A stretch of DNA of 64,000 bases from Candidatus Colwellia aromaticivorans (lineage in GTDB: Bacteria; Pseudomonadota; Gammaproteobacteria; Enterobacterales; Alteromonadaceae): contig NZ_QOLD01000004.1 in assembly GCF_003333305.1 (NCBI RefSeq), positions 1 through 64,000 on the forward strand. The letters run 5' to 3'. Shown in pieces: positions 24,973 to 33,916 of this stretch. The first letter of the stretch is position 1. The number at the start of each line of letters is the position of its first letter. The translations under genes and the position numbers were made by a program. The notes beneath the pieces are model-generated. The model was given only the letters and a program-made list of their open reading frames with translations. It was not told the origin of the DNA and did no database searches.

Positions 24973-27478
24973 ATGTTTAAAAAATCGTTATTAGCTGTTG
25001 CATTAGCTAGCGTGTTATTACCTAGCACTTATAGTGTTGCTGAAGATGATGTTGTTCACCAAGGTATTGATGAAATTTTTGAGACTTTGGTTGTTATCGG
25101 TAAAACACCACGTAAGGTAGAAGATGTTGTTGGTGCAGTATCGGTTATTAATAGTGAATTAATAGATAAACAATTAGTACATGATATTGCCGATTTACTC
25201 CGTTATGAAGTGGGTATTAATGTTGTTAGTTCGGGTAGTCGTTTTGGTAATTCTAGCGTTGCAATCAGAGGTATTTCGGGTAACCGTATAGCGACCGAGA
25301 TTGATGGTGTACCTGTAGCAGATCAATTTAATATTGGTAGCTATTCTAATTCAGGTAGAAATTATATTGATCCTGATTTGATCAAACAAGTTGAAATACT
25401 CCGTGGGCCAGCATCAAGTACCTATGGCAGTGACGCTATTGGTGGCGTGATTTCTTTTATTACCAAAAAACCAACAGATCTGTTAAGCCAAACTGACAAT
25501 GATTTTTATTTAGGGCTTAAGACAGGTTATTACTCTGTTGACGACAGTAATTCGGTATCAGTGAATACTGCTTTTGGTAATGAGTCATCGAGTTTACTTA
25601 TTTCTGGCTCTCTTCGTAAAGGCCATGAGTTTGATAGTAATACCTCAAGTGATATAGAAAAAGATGTTCAGGACAATGAAATACAGGCATTTTTAGTCAA
25701 ATATTTTTATCAAATATCTGATAACCAAGAACTCAGCTTTAGCTATGATTACTTTAAGCGCTCAGCACAAACAGATTTACAATCAATTTTAGGTTTAGGG
25801 CGTTTTAAATCAACCTCTTTACTGTTAGGCGATGATGAAACCAAACGAGAAAATTTTGTAGTGAGTTATGATTTTGTGCTTGATGCTCCTTGGTTAGAAG
25901 GGGGAGTAATTCGCTATTATGATCAAAATACCGACACCGTGCAATTAACCGATGAACAAAGAGCTGAAACGAGTAGAGGAACGGGTTTAACAAATGGCTT
26001 TCATTACGACAGAGATTTTTTCTTTGAACAAAGATTACAAGGATTAAGAGCCAACTTATATACGAATATCGATTCAAGCTTTGCTACACAACACATTGGT
26101 TATGGTATTGAGTTTAGTAAGAATAAAACTGAAGAATTACGAAATGGCTTAAAAACAACTATTGCGACAGGTGATTCAACCAATAATATTTTAACAGAAG
26201 AATTCCCAGTAAGAGACTTTCCTATTTCAGAAGTTGAAGAGTTAGGTGTCTACATTAATGATGAAATAAGTATTGATGGTACAGCTATTACCATTATTCC
26301 AGCGATACGTTACGATAAATATAAATTAACGCCTAAGCCTGACGATATATATTTAGCGGATAACCCTAGCACTACCGTGGTAAATATTAGTGAAGATAGT
26401 GTGTCTCCAAAGTTAGGCGTAGTATATCAAGTAAATAGCGATAATAAGCTTTATGTGCAATATGCTAAAGGCTTTAGAGCACCACCATTTGAAGATGCCA
26501 ATATTGGTTTAGATATTCCCCTGTTCAAAATACGGGCAATACCTAACCCTGATCTAAAATCAGAAACTACCGATGGCTATGAAATTGGTTATAACTATAG
26601 TGGTATTAAGCATAAAGTTGATTTAGTGGGTTTCTATAATGATTATCAAGACTTTATTCAAACGAAAGTGAATTTAGGTTTTGATCCAACGGTTGGACGC
26701 GTTATTTTCCAATCGCAAAATATAAATCGTGCAGAAATTTATGGGGTTGAATTGAGTTACCAAGGCCACTTTGACAACTTACTAACGGATAGTGATAGCA
26801 TTACTACCTATGTGAATATGTTTTGGAGTAAAGGTGAGAATAAGGAAACCAATCAACCATTAAATGAAATTGAACCCAATCATGCCCTATTAGGTGTGCA
26901 ATGGTTATACCCGTTACCAATCAAGATGCATATTTCAGAGTGCTTGAGCTATTTCAATTCAAGGCGCTGTGATGAAATAATGGTTGTTCCATTATAAGTC
27001 ACAGCAACGATGAAGTGATGTTGCTCAAACGCTTCTTTGATGGGTTTAAAATGACTTTATACGGCGTTAAATAATCAAACCATAGAATGACTATGCTTAA
27101 CTTATTCTCCTTGCCTAAAGTCATTTTAATTCCCACTGAAATCCTGCACTTTGAATGGTAATGGGTATAAGTGCCAATGAAAGTGTCTCTGTTGAGTTGA
27201 ATGCAAACATTGTTGACGCTAAATCTGATATTGACGATCCAAATGCGGGAGATCCTGAAACCGAGTTGGCAACAACTAAGGGTTATGCCACATTTGACTT
27301 GATTGCTAATTATCACTTTAATGGGCAGCTAACCATAGCAGCAGCGGTCAATAACCTTACTGATCGCCAGTATTGGCGTTGGTCTGATGTGAATGGGTTT
27401 GCAGCAAGTGACCCGTTATTAGCAACCTTAGCTGCACCAGGTGTAAATGCCTCGTTGCAACTAAAGTATACTTGGTAA
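24973..27478 (+). pseudogene. TonB-dependent heme-type receptor, split by an inserted element
   Basis: The intact gene would encode 747 residues: 645 codons at 24973-26907 and 102 codons plus stop at 27170-27478. The 260-bp element at 26908-27167 and one duplicated TA interrupt it; removing both gives ...HALLGVQW-LSANESVSVEL... in frame. A signal peptide (1-24), a plug with GNRIATEIDGVPVADQFNIG and VEILRGPASSTYGSDAIGG, and the FRAP...NPDL pair typical of heme/hemoglobin receptors are present. As it stands, translation ends at 26997 after 30 foreign residues, without the last beta strands and the terminal aromatic Trp needed for barrel insertion. It is probably non-functional. Confidence 0.9.
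26908..27167. mobile_element. MITE-like element, 260 bp, inserted in the TonB receptor gene
   Basis: The left end TACCCGTTACCAATCAAGAT and the complement of the right end TACCCATTACCATTCAAAGT are inverted repeats, with a TA duplication at 26906-26907 and 27168-27169. It is homologous to the element at 3031-3291 in reverse orientation. The clean duplication and the exact restoration of a long protein make this the best-documented insertion in the window and define the element boundaries to the base. Confidence 0.93.
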
Positions 27479-27497
27479 GGTCCCTTCGACCCTTCGA

Positions 27498-27810
27498 CCC
27501 TTCGACAAGCTCAGGGCAAGCGGTAAATAGTCAGGGCAAGCGGTAAATAGTCAGGGCAAGCGGTAAATAGTCAGGGCAAGCGGTAAATAGTCAGGGCAAG
27601 CGGTAAATAGTCAGGGCAAGCAGTAAATAGTCAGGGCAAGCGGTAAATAGTTAGGGCAAGCGGTAGATAGATTAAGTAGTAGATAGTTAGTTCAGCTCAG
27701 ACGGTAAATAGTTCCGCTCAGGAGAAACGGGAACTTCTGAGTAGATCTAATCATTCTGAGCAGTTTGGGTCACCCTTCGCACTTCCGTTCATCCTGAGCT
27801 TGTCGAAGGG
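27498..27810. repeat. 18-bp inverted repeat around an eight-copy 20-bp tandem array
   Basis: CCCTTCGACAAGCTCAGG (27498-27515) and its exact complement (27793-27810) flank the region. From 27511 to 27670 a 20-base unit, TCAGGGCAAGCGGTAAATAG, is repeated eight times with only two single-base changes, followed by decayed copies. The array begins inside the left arm. The TTCGACAAGCTCAGG word also recurs at 62930-63230. The units are contiguous with no unique spacers, so this is not a CRISPR array. It lies between the convergent receptor pseudogene and hemerythrin gene. Confidence 0.9.
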
Positions 27811-27820
27811 CCATATTCAG

Positions 27821-28387
27821 CTATTTTATTCCACGTTCGTTAAGGTATTCGCTATATTCTTTATCAGTGCCATTAATATGATTAATTAACCAAACAGTTA
27901 AAAATTCGCTAATATCTTTTAAAGCATCGTGACCTTTTTCATTATATAAATCGACAAAACCATTTACTTGAGCAATCATTTCTTGATGCTTGGCTTGATG
28001 AGCAACAAAGTCAGGGTAATCATTATCACGCATCATTTTTTCTTCTCGTTTAAAATGATATTTAGTGTAATCAATTAACGCTTCTAGTGCTTCTTTTTCA
28101 AACGCTTCACTCATGTCGTGATCATAGGCAACAGTAAATTGATTTAATAACTTGATTAGCTCTTTATGATCTTCATCGATAAAGGCAATACCTACACTGA
28201 ACTCATCTTTCCACTTAATTTGATTAGACTCGGCTGATTTTTTATAAAAAAGAGGAATAAGCAATAAAGCGCCAATTAATACCCAAGAGACAGGGTTACT
28301 GAAACTTGATAAAAAGCCAAGAAATATAATGACAATAATAAGACCTATTGCCATGGCGTAAATAAAAGATTTAGTACGTTTGTTCAT
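27821..28387 (-). CDS. membrane-anchored bacteriohemerythrin
   Basis: A 188-residue protein with two N-terminal membrane helices (about 8-27 and 32-48) and a C-terminal hemerythrin domain (about 58-186). The diiron ligands are visible: His in DEDHKEL, His and Glu in YHFKREEKMM, two His in HQAKHQEM, and His and Asp in NHINGTDKEY. Such proteins bind O2 or NO. It is divergent from nirS and shares the region holding two FNR-like boxes, so a role in handling NO or oxygen near the nitrite reductase is plausible but inferred. Confidence 0.92.
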   Translation of the reverse strand: MNKRTKSFIYAMAIGLIIVIIFLGFLSSFSNPVSWVLIGALLLIPLFYKKSAESNQIKWKDEFSVGIAFIDEDHKELIKLLNQFTVAYDHDMSEAFEKEALEALIDYTKYHFKREEKMMRDNDYPDFVAHQAKHQEMIAQVNGFVDLYNEKGHDALKDISEFLTVWLINHINGTDKEYSEYLNERGIK

Positions 28388-28516
28388 TTTACTTCCTTCT
28401 GTTATTTCTGCAATAAAGCCCTTACTTTAAATAGGGTTAAATTATTAGGATTGATTCTTAATCAAAGGATATTCTAAGTTTTTTTACTGTAAAGCACAGC
28501 GTTAACTTTCGATTTA

Positions 28517-28530
28517 TTGACCTTGATCAA
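28517..28530. promoter_or_regulatory. FNR/DNR box 1 upstream of nirS
   Basis: TTGACCTTGATCAA fits TTGAY-N4-ATCAA with no mismatch. It lies 170 bases before nirS and 130 bases before the divergent hemerythrin gene, so it could serve either. Confidence 0.6.
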
Positions 28531-28566
28531 CTTGTTTTACTATTAGTTATCATTTTTTAAAAATAT

Positions 28567-28580
28567 TGATCTGCATCACA
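28567..28580. promoter_or_regulatory. FNR/DNR-like box 2 upstream of nirS
   Basis: TTGATCTGCATCAC matches the same palindrome with one mismatch in the last base. It is 120 bases before the nirS start. Confidence 0.5.
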
Positions 28581-28699
28581 TAAATGTAACTCAAATAAAG
28601 AGATAGTTACATTTAGAAACATTTAGTGCCTGTATTTTTTGAAAAGAACAGGTATTAGCAAATAAAGACGAAAATAAAATAATATCTGGAGAGTAACCG

Positions 28700-30331
28700 A
28701 TGAGAAATATTAAATACAGTCTTTCAGCACTTGGTTTAGCTATTGGGATGGCAGCTGGCGGTATCAGCATGTCAGTATCAGCAAGCGATAAACCTGAGCT
28801 ATCTGAAGCTGATTATGAAAAAGCAAAATTACAATACTTCCAGCGTTGTGCTGGTTGTCATGGTACTTTGCGTAAAGGTGCTACAGGCAAAAACTTAGAG
28901 CCGAAAAGCACAATGAAAAAAGGTCAGAAGCGTTTAGAGAAAATTATCGCTTTAGGTACTGAAGGCGGCATGAACAATTTTGATGACTTGTTCACTAAGA
29001 AAGAAATTGCCAACATGGCAACGTTCATTCAAATGGAACCACCTGTTCCACCAGAAATGTCTATAGAGCAAATGCGTTCACATACTAAAGAATATGTTGC
29101 GCCGAAAGATTACCCAACTAAACCAATGCACGGTTTAAACTGGAAAAACTTCTTTGTTGTTATCGAACGTGACGCAGGTACTGCGGCAATCATCGATGGC
29201 GATACTAAAAAAATCATCACTCATATCGATACGGGTTACGCAGTACATGTAATCAAAGGTACTGAGCATCATAAAATTGACCATGCAAAAGATGTTGGTC
29301 GTTTCTGGTACACCATTGGTCGTGACGGTAAAGTTAACAAAATCGATTTATGGCAAACACCTGATAAAATGTTAGTTGCTGAAACTAAAATGGCTTATGA
29401 CGCTCGTGATATCGCTGTTTCTGGTGACGGAAAATACGTAATTGCTGGTGGTTACTGGCCTGCGCATTTCGTTATCATGGATGCTGTAACGTTAAACCCA
29501 CTTAAAGTTGTATCTACTCGTGGTTACAATACTAAAGGTGAATTCATCAATGAAGCACGTGTAGCTGCAATTTACACTTCACCTCTAACGTCTTCATTTA
29601 TCGTTGCTGTTAAAGAAACGGGTCAAATGTTACAAGTTGATTATACCGACTTAGATAACTTAACGATTACCAGCATTGCTTCTGCAGAATTCTTACATGA
29701 TGGTTTCTTCGACCCTTCAGGTCGTTACTTCCAAATTGCGGCTAATGCGTCAAACAAAATGGTTGTTGTTGATACAATAGAGCGTAAGTTAGAAGCGATG
29801 ATCGAAGTTGATGCGCTACCACATCCTGGTCCTGGTGCTAACTGGATTGATAAAGAATGTGGTCCTGTTGGCGGAACAACTCATTTAGGTGTTGGACTAG
29901 TTTCTGTTTGGGGTAACGATCCTATGGGTCACCCAGATAAAGCGTGGAAACTTTGTTATGAAGTTGAAACAGATGGTGCTGGTGCATTCATTCGTACACA
30001 CGAAACTTCACAATATGTTTGGGCTGATCAACTTAAGCATCCTGAGCCAGAAATTCAACAGTCAGTGCAAGTATTTGATAAAGATACTCACGAAATTGTT
30101 AAAACTATTCGTGTAACAACTGAGCCAGGTAAAGCGGCTTTACACATGGAATTTAACAACGATGGCTCTGAAGTTTGGGTTTCAGTTTGGAACCGTAAAG
30201 ATGCTAAAAACCCTACTGGTGAAATTGTAGTTTATGATGCAAAAACTCTTAAAGAGCTATACCGTATCAAAGGCTTAACAACGCCAACAGGTAAGTTTAA
30301 CGTTCATAACCGTATGAACCATAAAACTTAA
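28700..30331 (+). CDS. nirS: cytochrome cd1 nitrite reductase NirS
   Basis: A 543-residue periplasmic enzyme that reduces nitrite to nitric oxide, the defining step of denitrification. It has a signal peptide (1-29), a cytochrome c domain (CAGCH at 50-54, likely axial Met in GGMNNF), and the heme d1 propeller (about 145-543). Both active-site His are present, in FLHDGFFDP and LPHPGPGANW. Strong ribosome-binding site CTGGAGAGTAACCG. It is transcribed alone or with the next cytochrome, with a terminator hairpin between them. Unlike Pseudomonas, it is separated from the other nir genes by the receptor and hemerythrin genes and faces away from them. No norCB or nos genes are in the window. Confidence 0.97.
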   Translation: MRNIKYSLSALGLAIGMAAGGISMSVSASDKPELSEADYEKAKLQYFQRCAGCHGTLRKGATGKNLEPKSTMKKGQKRLEKIIALGTEGGMNNFDDLFTKKEIANMATFIQMEPPVPPEMSIEQMRSHTKEYVAPKDYPTKPMHGLNWKNFFVVIERDAGTAAIIDGDTKKIITHIDTGYAVHVIKGTEHHKIDHAKDVGRFWYTIGRDGKVNKIDLWQTPDKMLVAETKMAYDARDIAVSGDGKYVIAGGYWPAHFVIMDAVTLNPLKVVSTRGYNTKGEFINEARVAAIYTSPLTSSFIVAVKETGQMLQVDYTDLDNLTITSIASAEFLHDGFFDPSGRYFQIAANASNKMVVVDTIERKLEAMIEVDALPHPGPGANWIDKECGPVGGTTHLGVGLVSVWGNDPMGHPDKAWKLCYEVETDGAGAFIRTHETSQYVWADQLKHPEPEIQQSVQVFDKDTHEIVKTIRVTTEPGKAALHMEFNNDGSEVWVSVWNRKDAKNPTGEIVVYDAKTLKELYRIKGLTTPTGKFNVHNRMNHKT

Positions 30332-30387
30332 GGTAAAAGCTTAAGTGTAAAGTTTAATCATTATTGATTAGCTTTATTTAAAACTAA

Positions 30388-30416
30388 GGACATGGCTGAT
30401 GTCATGTCCTTTTTTT
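30388..30416 (+). terminator. rho-independent terminator after nirS
   Basis: GGACATG (30388-30394) pairs with CATGTCC (30403-30409) and is followed by seven T residues. It lies 57 bases after the nirS stop. Confidence 0.85.
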
Positions 30417-30430
30417 GTTTTAAGGATATA

Positions 30431-30478
30431 TAGGCAAACCACTTTACTCGAATCAGGTTATTTAAAGTTGTTTGGGTA
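30431..30478. mobile_element. 48-bp miniature inverted-repeat element between nirS and the NapC-like gene
   Basis: TAGGCAAACCACTTTA at the left pairs with the right end, whose complement is TACCCAAACAACTTTA. TA lies on both sides (30429-30430 and 30479-30480). It resembles the two ends of the larger TACCC elements joined with almost nothing between. Confidence 0.65.
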
Positions 30479-30557
30479 TATATACCGACATTCTGTTATT
30501 GAAATTAACAGATAATTTGATCTAATCATTACGAGTCATTCGTTCGTAGGAATCAGC

Positions 30558-32345
30558 ATGACAAATAACACATTTACAAAACCGAGTTTCTGGTCACGTC
30601 GACTAATACTAGGTACTACCGTTTCAGGCGCCGTTATCTTCTTTATTGTTGGTATCGTTTTTTGGGGTGGTTTCAATACGGCAATGGAAGCTACAAACAC
30701 TACTGAGTTCTGTATTGGTTGTCATGAAATGGAAGCGAACGTTTATCAAGAATATAAGCCAACAATTCACTTTGCCAATCGTACGGGTGTTCGTGCAGGT
30801 TGTCCTGACTGCCATGTACCTAAGCCTTGGATACATAAAATTGTTCGTAAAATTCAAGCGTCAAAAGAAGTTTTCTCTTGGTTAACAGGTAAATTAGATA
30901 CTAAAGAAAAATTCAATGAACATCGCTTTGATCTTGCTCAAAGTGTTTGGAAAGCGATGAAAGATACTGATTCGAGAGAGTGTCGTAACTGTCACAACTT
31001 TGAATCCATGAATCCTGAGTTTCAAAAACCACGTGCACGTAAGCAACATTTGAATGCGTTTGAAACAGGGCAAACCTGTATCGATTGTCATAAAGGTATC
31101 GCACATCATAATGTACGCGACAAGCTTTCTGATGAAGAATTAGAGAAGCTAGAAGCGCCGAATCCAGAATATATTCGTGAAGTGCCACAAGCTTATCGCG
31201 ATGGTTTAGCACGTGTTGAAGCGAAAGAAGCTGCAGCTGCTGCAAAAGTCAAAGAAGAAAAAATGGCTGAAAAAGCAAAAACTGAGCAAAAAATAACGGC
31301 AGCCGTTGAAGCAGCACTCGCTAATGCTGGTTCTAGCAAAGCGACTAGCAAAGCGTCGAAAGCTGCTGCACCTGTTGCAAGTAATATTAATGTTGATTGG
31401 GGCAAAGCAAGCTCAAAAGATATTGGTGTTTTCTACCCAGGTACTGCGTCTATTGAATGGATATTAGGTCGTAGACATGGTGGTAAACGCGCTTTTACTA
31501 AAGGTGACCGTTGTATTGAGTGTCATGGTGAAGAGATAGCTGATATTGGTAACAATATAGTTTCAGGTGAAAGTGAGAAGAAACTTGAACCTAATGTTAT
31601 CCCTGGAAAACGTGGTCATATCGATGTAACTATTGATTCAACTCATGATGCTGAAAATCTATATTTGAGATTTAGTTGGGCTGACGGTGAACATGCTGCT
31701 GTTCCATTTGTTGATGGTGGTAAAATGGACCCAGAAAACCCAATGAAATTAGCCTTTATGCTAGCAACTGATGATGTTGAATATGCAGACCGTGCTGGTT
31801 GTTGGGGTACGTGTCATGCCGATGCTAACTCTATGCCGTTTGCACCTGATGTTGATACATTGAAGGGCAGTGATTTAGCTAAACGCCTTAACTTCGATAC
31901 GGGTGTTACTAAGTATGTTAAAGAATCGCGTACTAAATTAGAGCTTAAAGGTCGAGGTGGTAAAGCGCTAGGTGGCTGGGATAAACTCAAAGATCAAAGC
32001 GAAATTGATGCTGCACAATCGGCTAATCAATTTATGGATGTTGTTCGCTATAAATCAGGTACTAAAGAAGTAGAAGATGGTCAAATTTTAGCAGAACGCG
32101 ATATGCATAAAGGCGTAGGCGCAACTGTTGAAGCTTCACTTAAAAATGGTACTTGGTCTGTGATTGTTAAGCGTAAACTGAAATCAGATAAAGCTGGCGA
32201 TGTTAGCATTGAAGCCGGTAAAGTGTATAACTTTGGTTTCGCTATCCATGACGATTACTCAAGTGCTCGTTATCATCATGTTTCATTTGGTTACAAGCTA
32301 GCGCTTGATAATGATGAAGCTGAAGTGAATGCTGTTAAACAGTAA
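30558..32345 (+). CDS. NapC/NirT-type multiheme cytochrome fused to an ethylbenzene-dehydrogenase-like heme domain
   Basis: A 595-residue protein. One membrane anchor (about 17-38) precedes four CxxCH sites (52-56, 82-86, 142-146, 174-178) that make up a NapC/NirT quinol-oxidising domain. An Ala/Lys-rich linker (about 220-275) follows. The C-terminal half has a fifth CxxCH (319-323), an unusual CWGTCH at 415-420 (three residues between the Cys), and sequence like the heme-binding EB_dh domain. It probably takes electrons from quinol and passes them to periplasmic acceptors, perhaps NirS, which precedes it. NirT-like roles are known; this longer architecture is less described. The axial ligands of the C-terminal hemes are not assigned. 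Confidence 0.88.
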   Translation: MTNNTFTKPSFWSRRLILGTTVSGAVIFFIVGIVFWGGFNTAMEATNTTEFCIGCHEMEANVYQEYKPTIHFANRTGVRAGCPDCHVPKPWIHKIVRKIQASKEVFSWLTGKLDTKEKFNEHRFDLAQSVWKAMKDTDSRECRNCHNFESMNPEFQKPRARKQHLNAFETGQTCIDCHKGIAHHNVRDKLSDEELEKLEAPNPEYIREVPQAYRDGLARVEAKEAAAAAKVKEEKMAEKAKTEQKITAAVEAALANAGSSKATSKASKAAAPVASNINVDWGKASSKDIGVFYPGTASIEWILGRRHGGKRAFTKGDRCIECHGEEIADIGNNIVSGESEKKLEPNVIPGKRGHIDVTIDSTHDAENLYLRFSWADGEHAAVPFVDGGKMDPENPMKLAFMLATDDVEYADRAGCWGTCHADANSMPFAPDVDTLKGSDLAKRLNFDTGVTKYVKESRTKLELKGRGGKALGGWDKLKDQSEIDAAQSANQFMDVVRYKSGTKEVEDGQILAERDMHKGVGATVEASLKNGTWSVIVKRKLKSDKAGDVSIEAGKVYNFGFAIHDDYSSARYHHVSFGYKLALDNDEAEVNAVKQ

Positions 32346-32383
32346 CAACGGCTACTCCAGCGGTACTTAAGCTACCCACTATA

Positions 32384-32423
32384 GCGCCTTGATTTGTTAA
32401 CTCATATCAAGGCGCTTTTTTTT
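32384..32423 (+). terminator. rho-independent terminator after the NapC-like gene
   Basis: GCGCCTTGAT (32384-32393) pairs exactly with ATCAAGGCGC (32406-32415) and is followed by eight T residues. It is 39 bases after the stop codon. Confidence 0.92.
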
Positions 32424-32561
32424 GCAACCTTGTATGCCTCGTTTTTTTTTCAATATTCTGCAAGCGAAAAACTACCGATTATTTTAGCATCAATGGTTGT
32501 ATCAGCAATGTTGAATGTTCACTACTTGCTGTACCTACTTTAAGGCTTGGTATAATGCCTA

Positions 32562-32615
32562 TACCCATGATACTTCAAGATGTGCTGAATCCGACATATT
32601 GAAGTAACATGGGTA
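32562..32615. mobile_element. 54-bp miniature inverted-repeat element
   Basis: It starts TACCCATGATACTTCAAGAT and ends, on the complement, TACCCATGTTACTTCAATAT, with TA at 32560-32561 and 32616-32617. It consists of little more than two terminal repeats. It lies in the 384-base gap between the NapC-like gene's terminator and the end of the transglutaminase-like gene. Nothing else was seen in that gap. Confidence 0.75.
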
Positions 32616-32729
32616 TATATCAATACGCTTCAATAATATTCATTAAGCCATGCTTGGCTCGGATCTCATTAGCGTTAGGTAAGTTAATAAGGTTGGGATA
32701 GAAATGTTAAGTAATGAAATAAACGGTAT

Positions 32730-33704
32730 TTAATAACTACCGTCGGAATGAAACTCTTCAACAACATAACGGCCTTGATTTATTGCTAATTCAGATTCAG
32801 GGGCTAAGCTGCCTAGCTTATATAAAGCAGGCCCTGTTGGCTCTGCTAAGAGGTAGTTAATTCCTTGGAATTCAATACTTACCTCATTAGCTTTCGAAGG
32901 AATAGCAATACCAATAAAGGCATGTTGATCAATATATATCATTGCCATATCTATTCTTGGCATTAATGCCCGTAAAATAGTTGCTGTTAATGTCATTTTG
33001 CTATCGCAATCACCTTGATTTTCCCACAATAATTTTGCTGGAGGGTTAAAGCCCGCACCTGAAGAGGTAAGGCGAGACTCTAGCGTTGAATAGGGAATAC
33101 TCTGTACAAAGCTGAGTACAAAATTGGTGACTTTACGAATATTTTCAATTGAGACTCTATCTAAAATTATCGGTTTGAGTACTTTCAAATCAGAAACAGA
33201 ATCTAATGCAATATTAACATGATCTACTTTTATGCCTGTTTGTTGATCATGCGTGGTAAAACGTTGATAGTAATTTTTCTGAAAATACTTCTTAGTAACT
33301 TCTTGTTCTATTATTTTTATTTTTTGATACGCAGCAGCAACTTTTTCTTCATCTAGCCCTTTTACCTGAATAACTGTTTCACCCTGTTGCTGTTTAAAAA
33401 CTGCGTGGGCGCCTATTAACGGTTGTTGCCTAAGTTGTTTTTTTATTGTGCGTAAAATTGTTTTTTGGGCAAACTCACCTTGATAAGGTTTAAGCATTCT
33501 AAAACGTTCAAATAAAGCGGGTTTAGATAAGTTAAAGCTGATGGATTGGCGAACTTTGTCACGATCAAGCCATTGATAACTAAAGTTGTAATTATCCTCT
33601 TGTACTTTTTTTGTGAAGCTGAATTGTTTGGCGTGCACAGATGTTATTAGCAATAAAGCCAATGACAGTAAACTTATGAAGAATTTCACCGCAGTTTTGT
33701 ACAA
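32730..33704 (-). CDS. secreted transglutaminase-like protein
   Basis: A 324-residue protein with a signal peptide (about 1-25). The C-terminal half (about 195-300) has a transglutaminase-like papain-fold triad: Cys in NQGDCDSKMTL, His in IDQHAFIGI and an acidic residue in YLLAEPTGP. The N-terminal half is basic and has no recognisable domain. Members with this triad can be cysteine peptidases or structural domains; substrate unknown. It is divergent from the acyl-CoA dehydrogenase gene with about 210 bases between. Confidence 0.7.
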   Translation of the reverse strand: MYKTAVKFFISLLSLALLLITSVHAKQFSFTKKVQEDNYNFSYQWLDRDKVRQSISFNLSKPALFERFRMLKPYQGEFAQKTILRTIKKQLRQQPLIGAHAVFKQQQGETVIQVKGLDEEKVAAAYQKIKIIEQEVTKKYFQKNYYQRFTTHDQQTGIKVDHVNIALDSVSDLKVLKPIILDRVSIENIRKVTNFVLSFVQSIPYSTLESRLTSSGAGFNPPAKLLWENQGDCDSKMTLTATILRALMPRIDMAMIYIDQHAFIGIAIPSKANEVSIEFQGINYLLAEPTGPALYKLGSLAPESELAINQGRYVVEEFHSDGSY

Positions 33705-33916
33705 GTTATCTATACTTTGTTTTAGGGTTTTATTAACACTAACGCAAGTTTTGATAAAACATCAAGTTAAACACAGGTTAATTTGGGCTAATACTTTACT
33801 TTTCTTGTTTTTAAGGTATATTCAAACAAGTGTTTTAATTGAGTGTTTCTTTTGCTTGTTTTATCAATGAAGCGAAATAAGTTAATTACAACTTAACAAA
33901 TAAATTAGGAGTTATT

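Noticed and set aside
24774-24980. A 68-residue frame at the end of the element before the TonB receptor
   Set aside because: It overlaps the element end and the receptor start; no coding signature.
26908-27167. Sequencing error or frameshift in the TonB receptor gene
   Set aside because: The break is a whole element with inverted ends and a TA duplication, homologous to another copy at 3031-3291, not a small indel.
27511-27670. CRISPR array
   Set aside because: The 20-bp units are contiguous with no unique spacers, and no cas gene is in the window.
30624-31405. Several antisense frames within the NapC-like gene
   Set aside because: They mirror the multiheme coding sequence and the Ala/Lys-rich linker and have no independent support.
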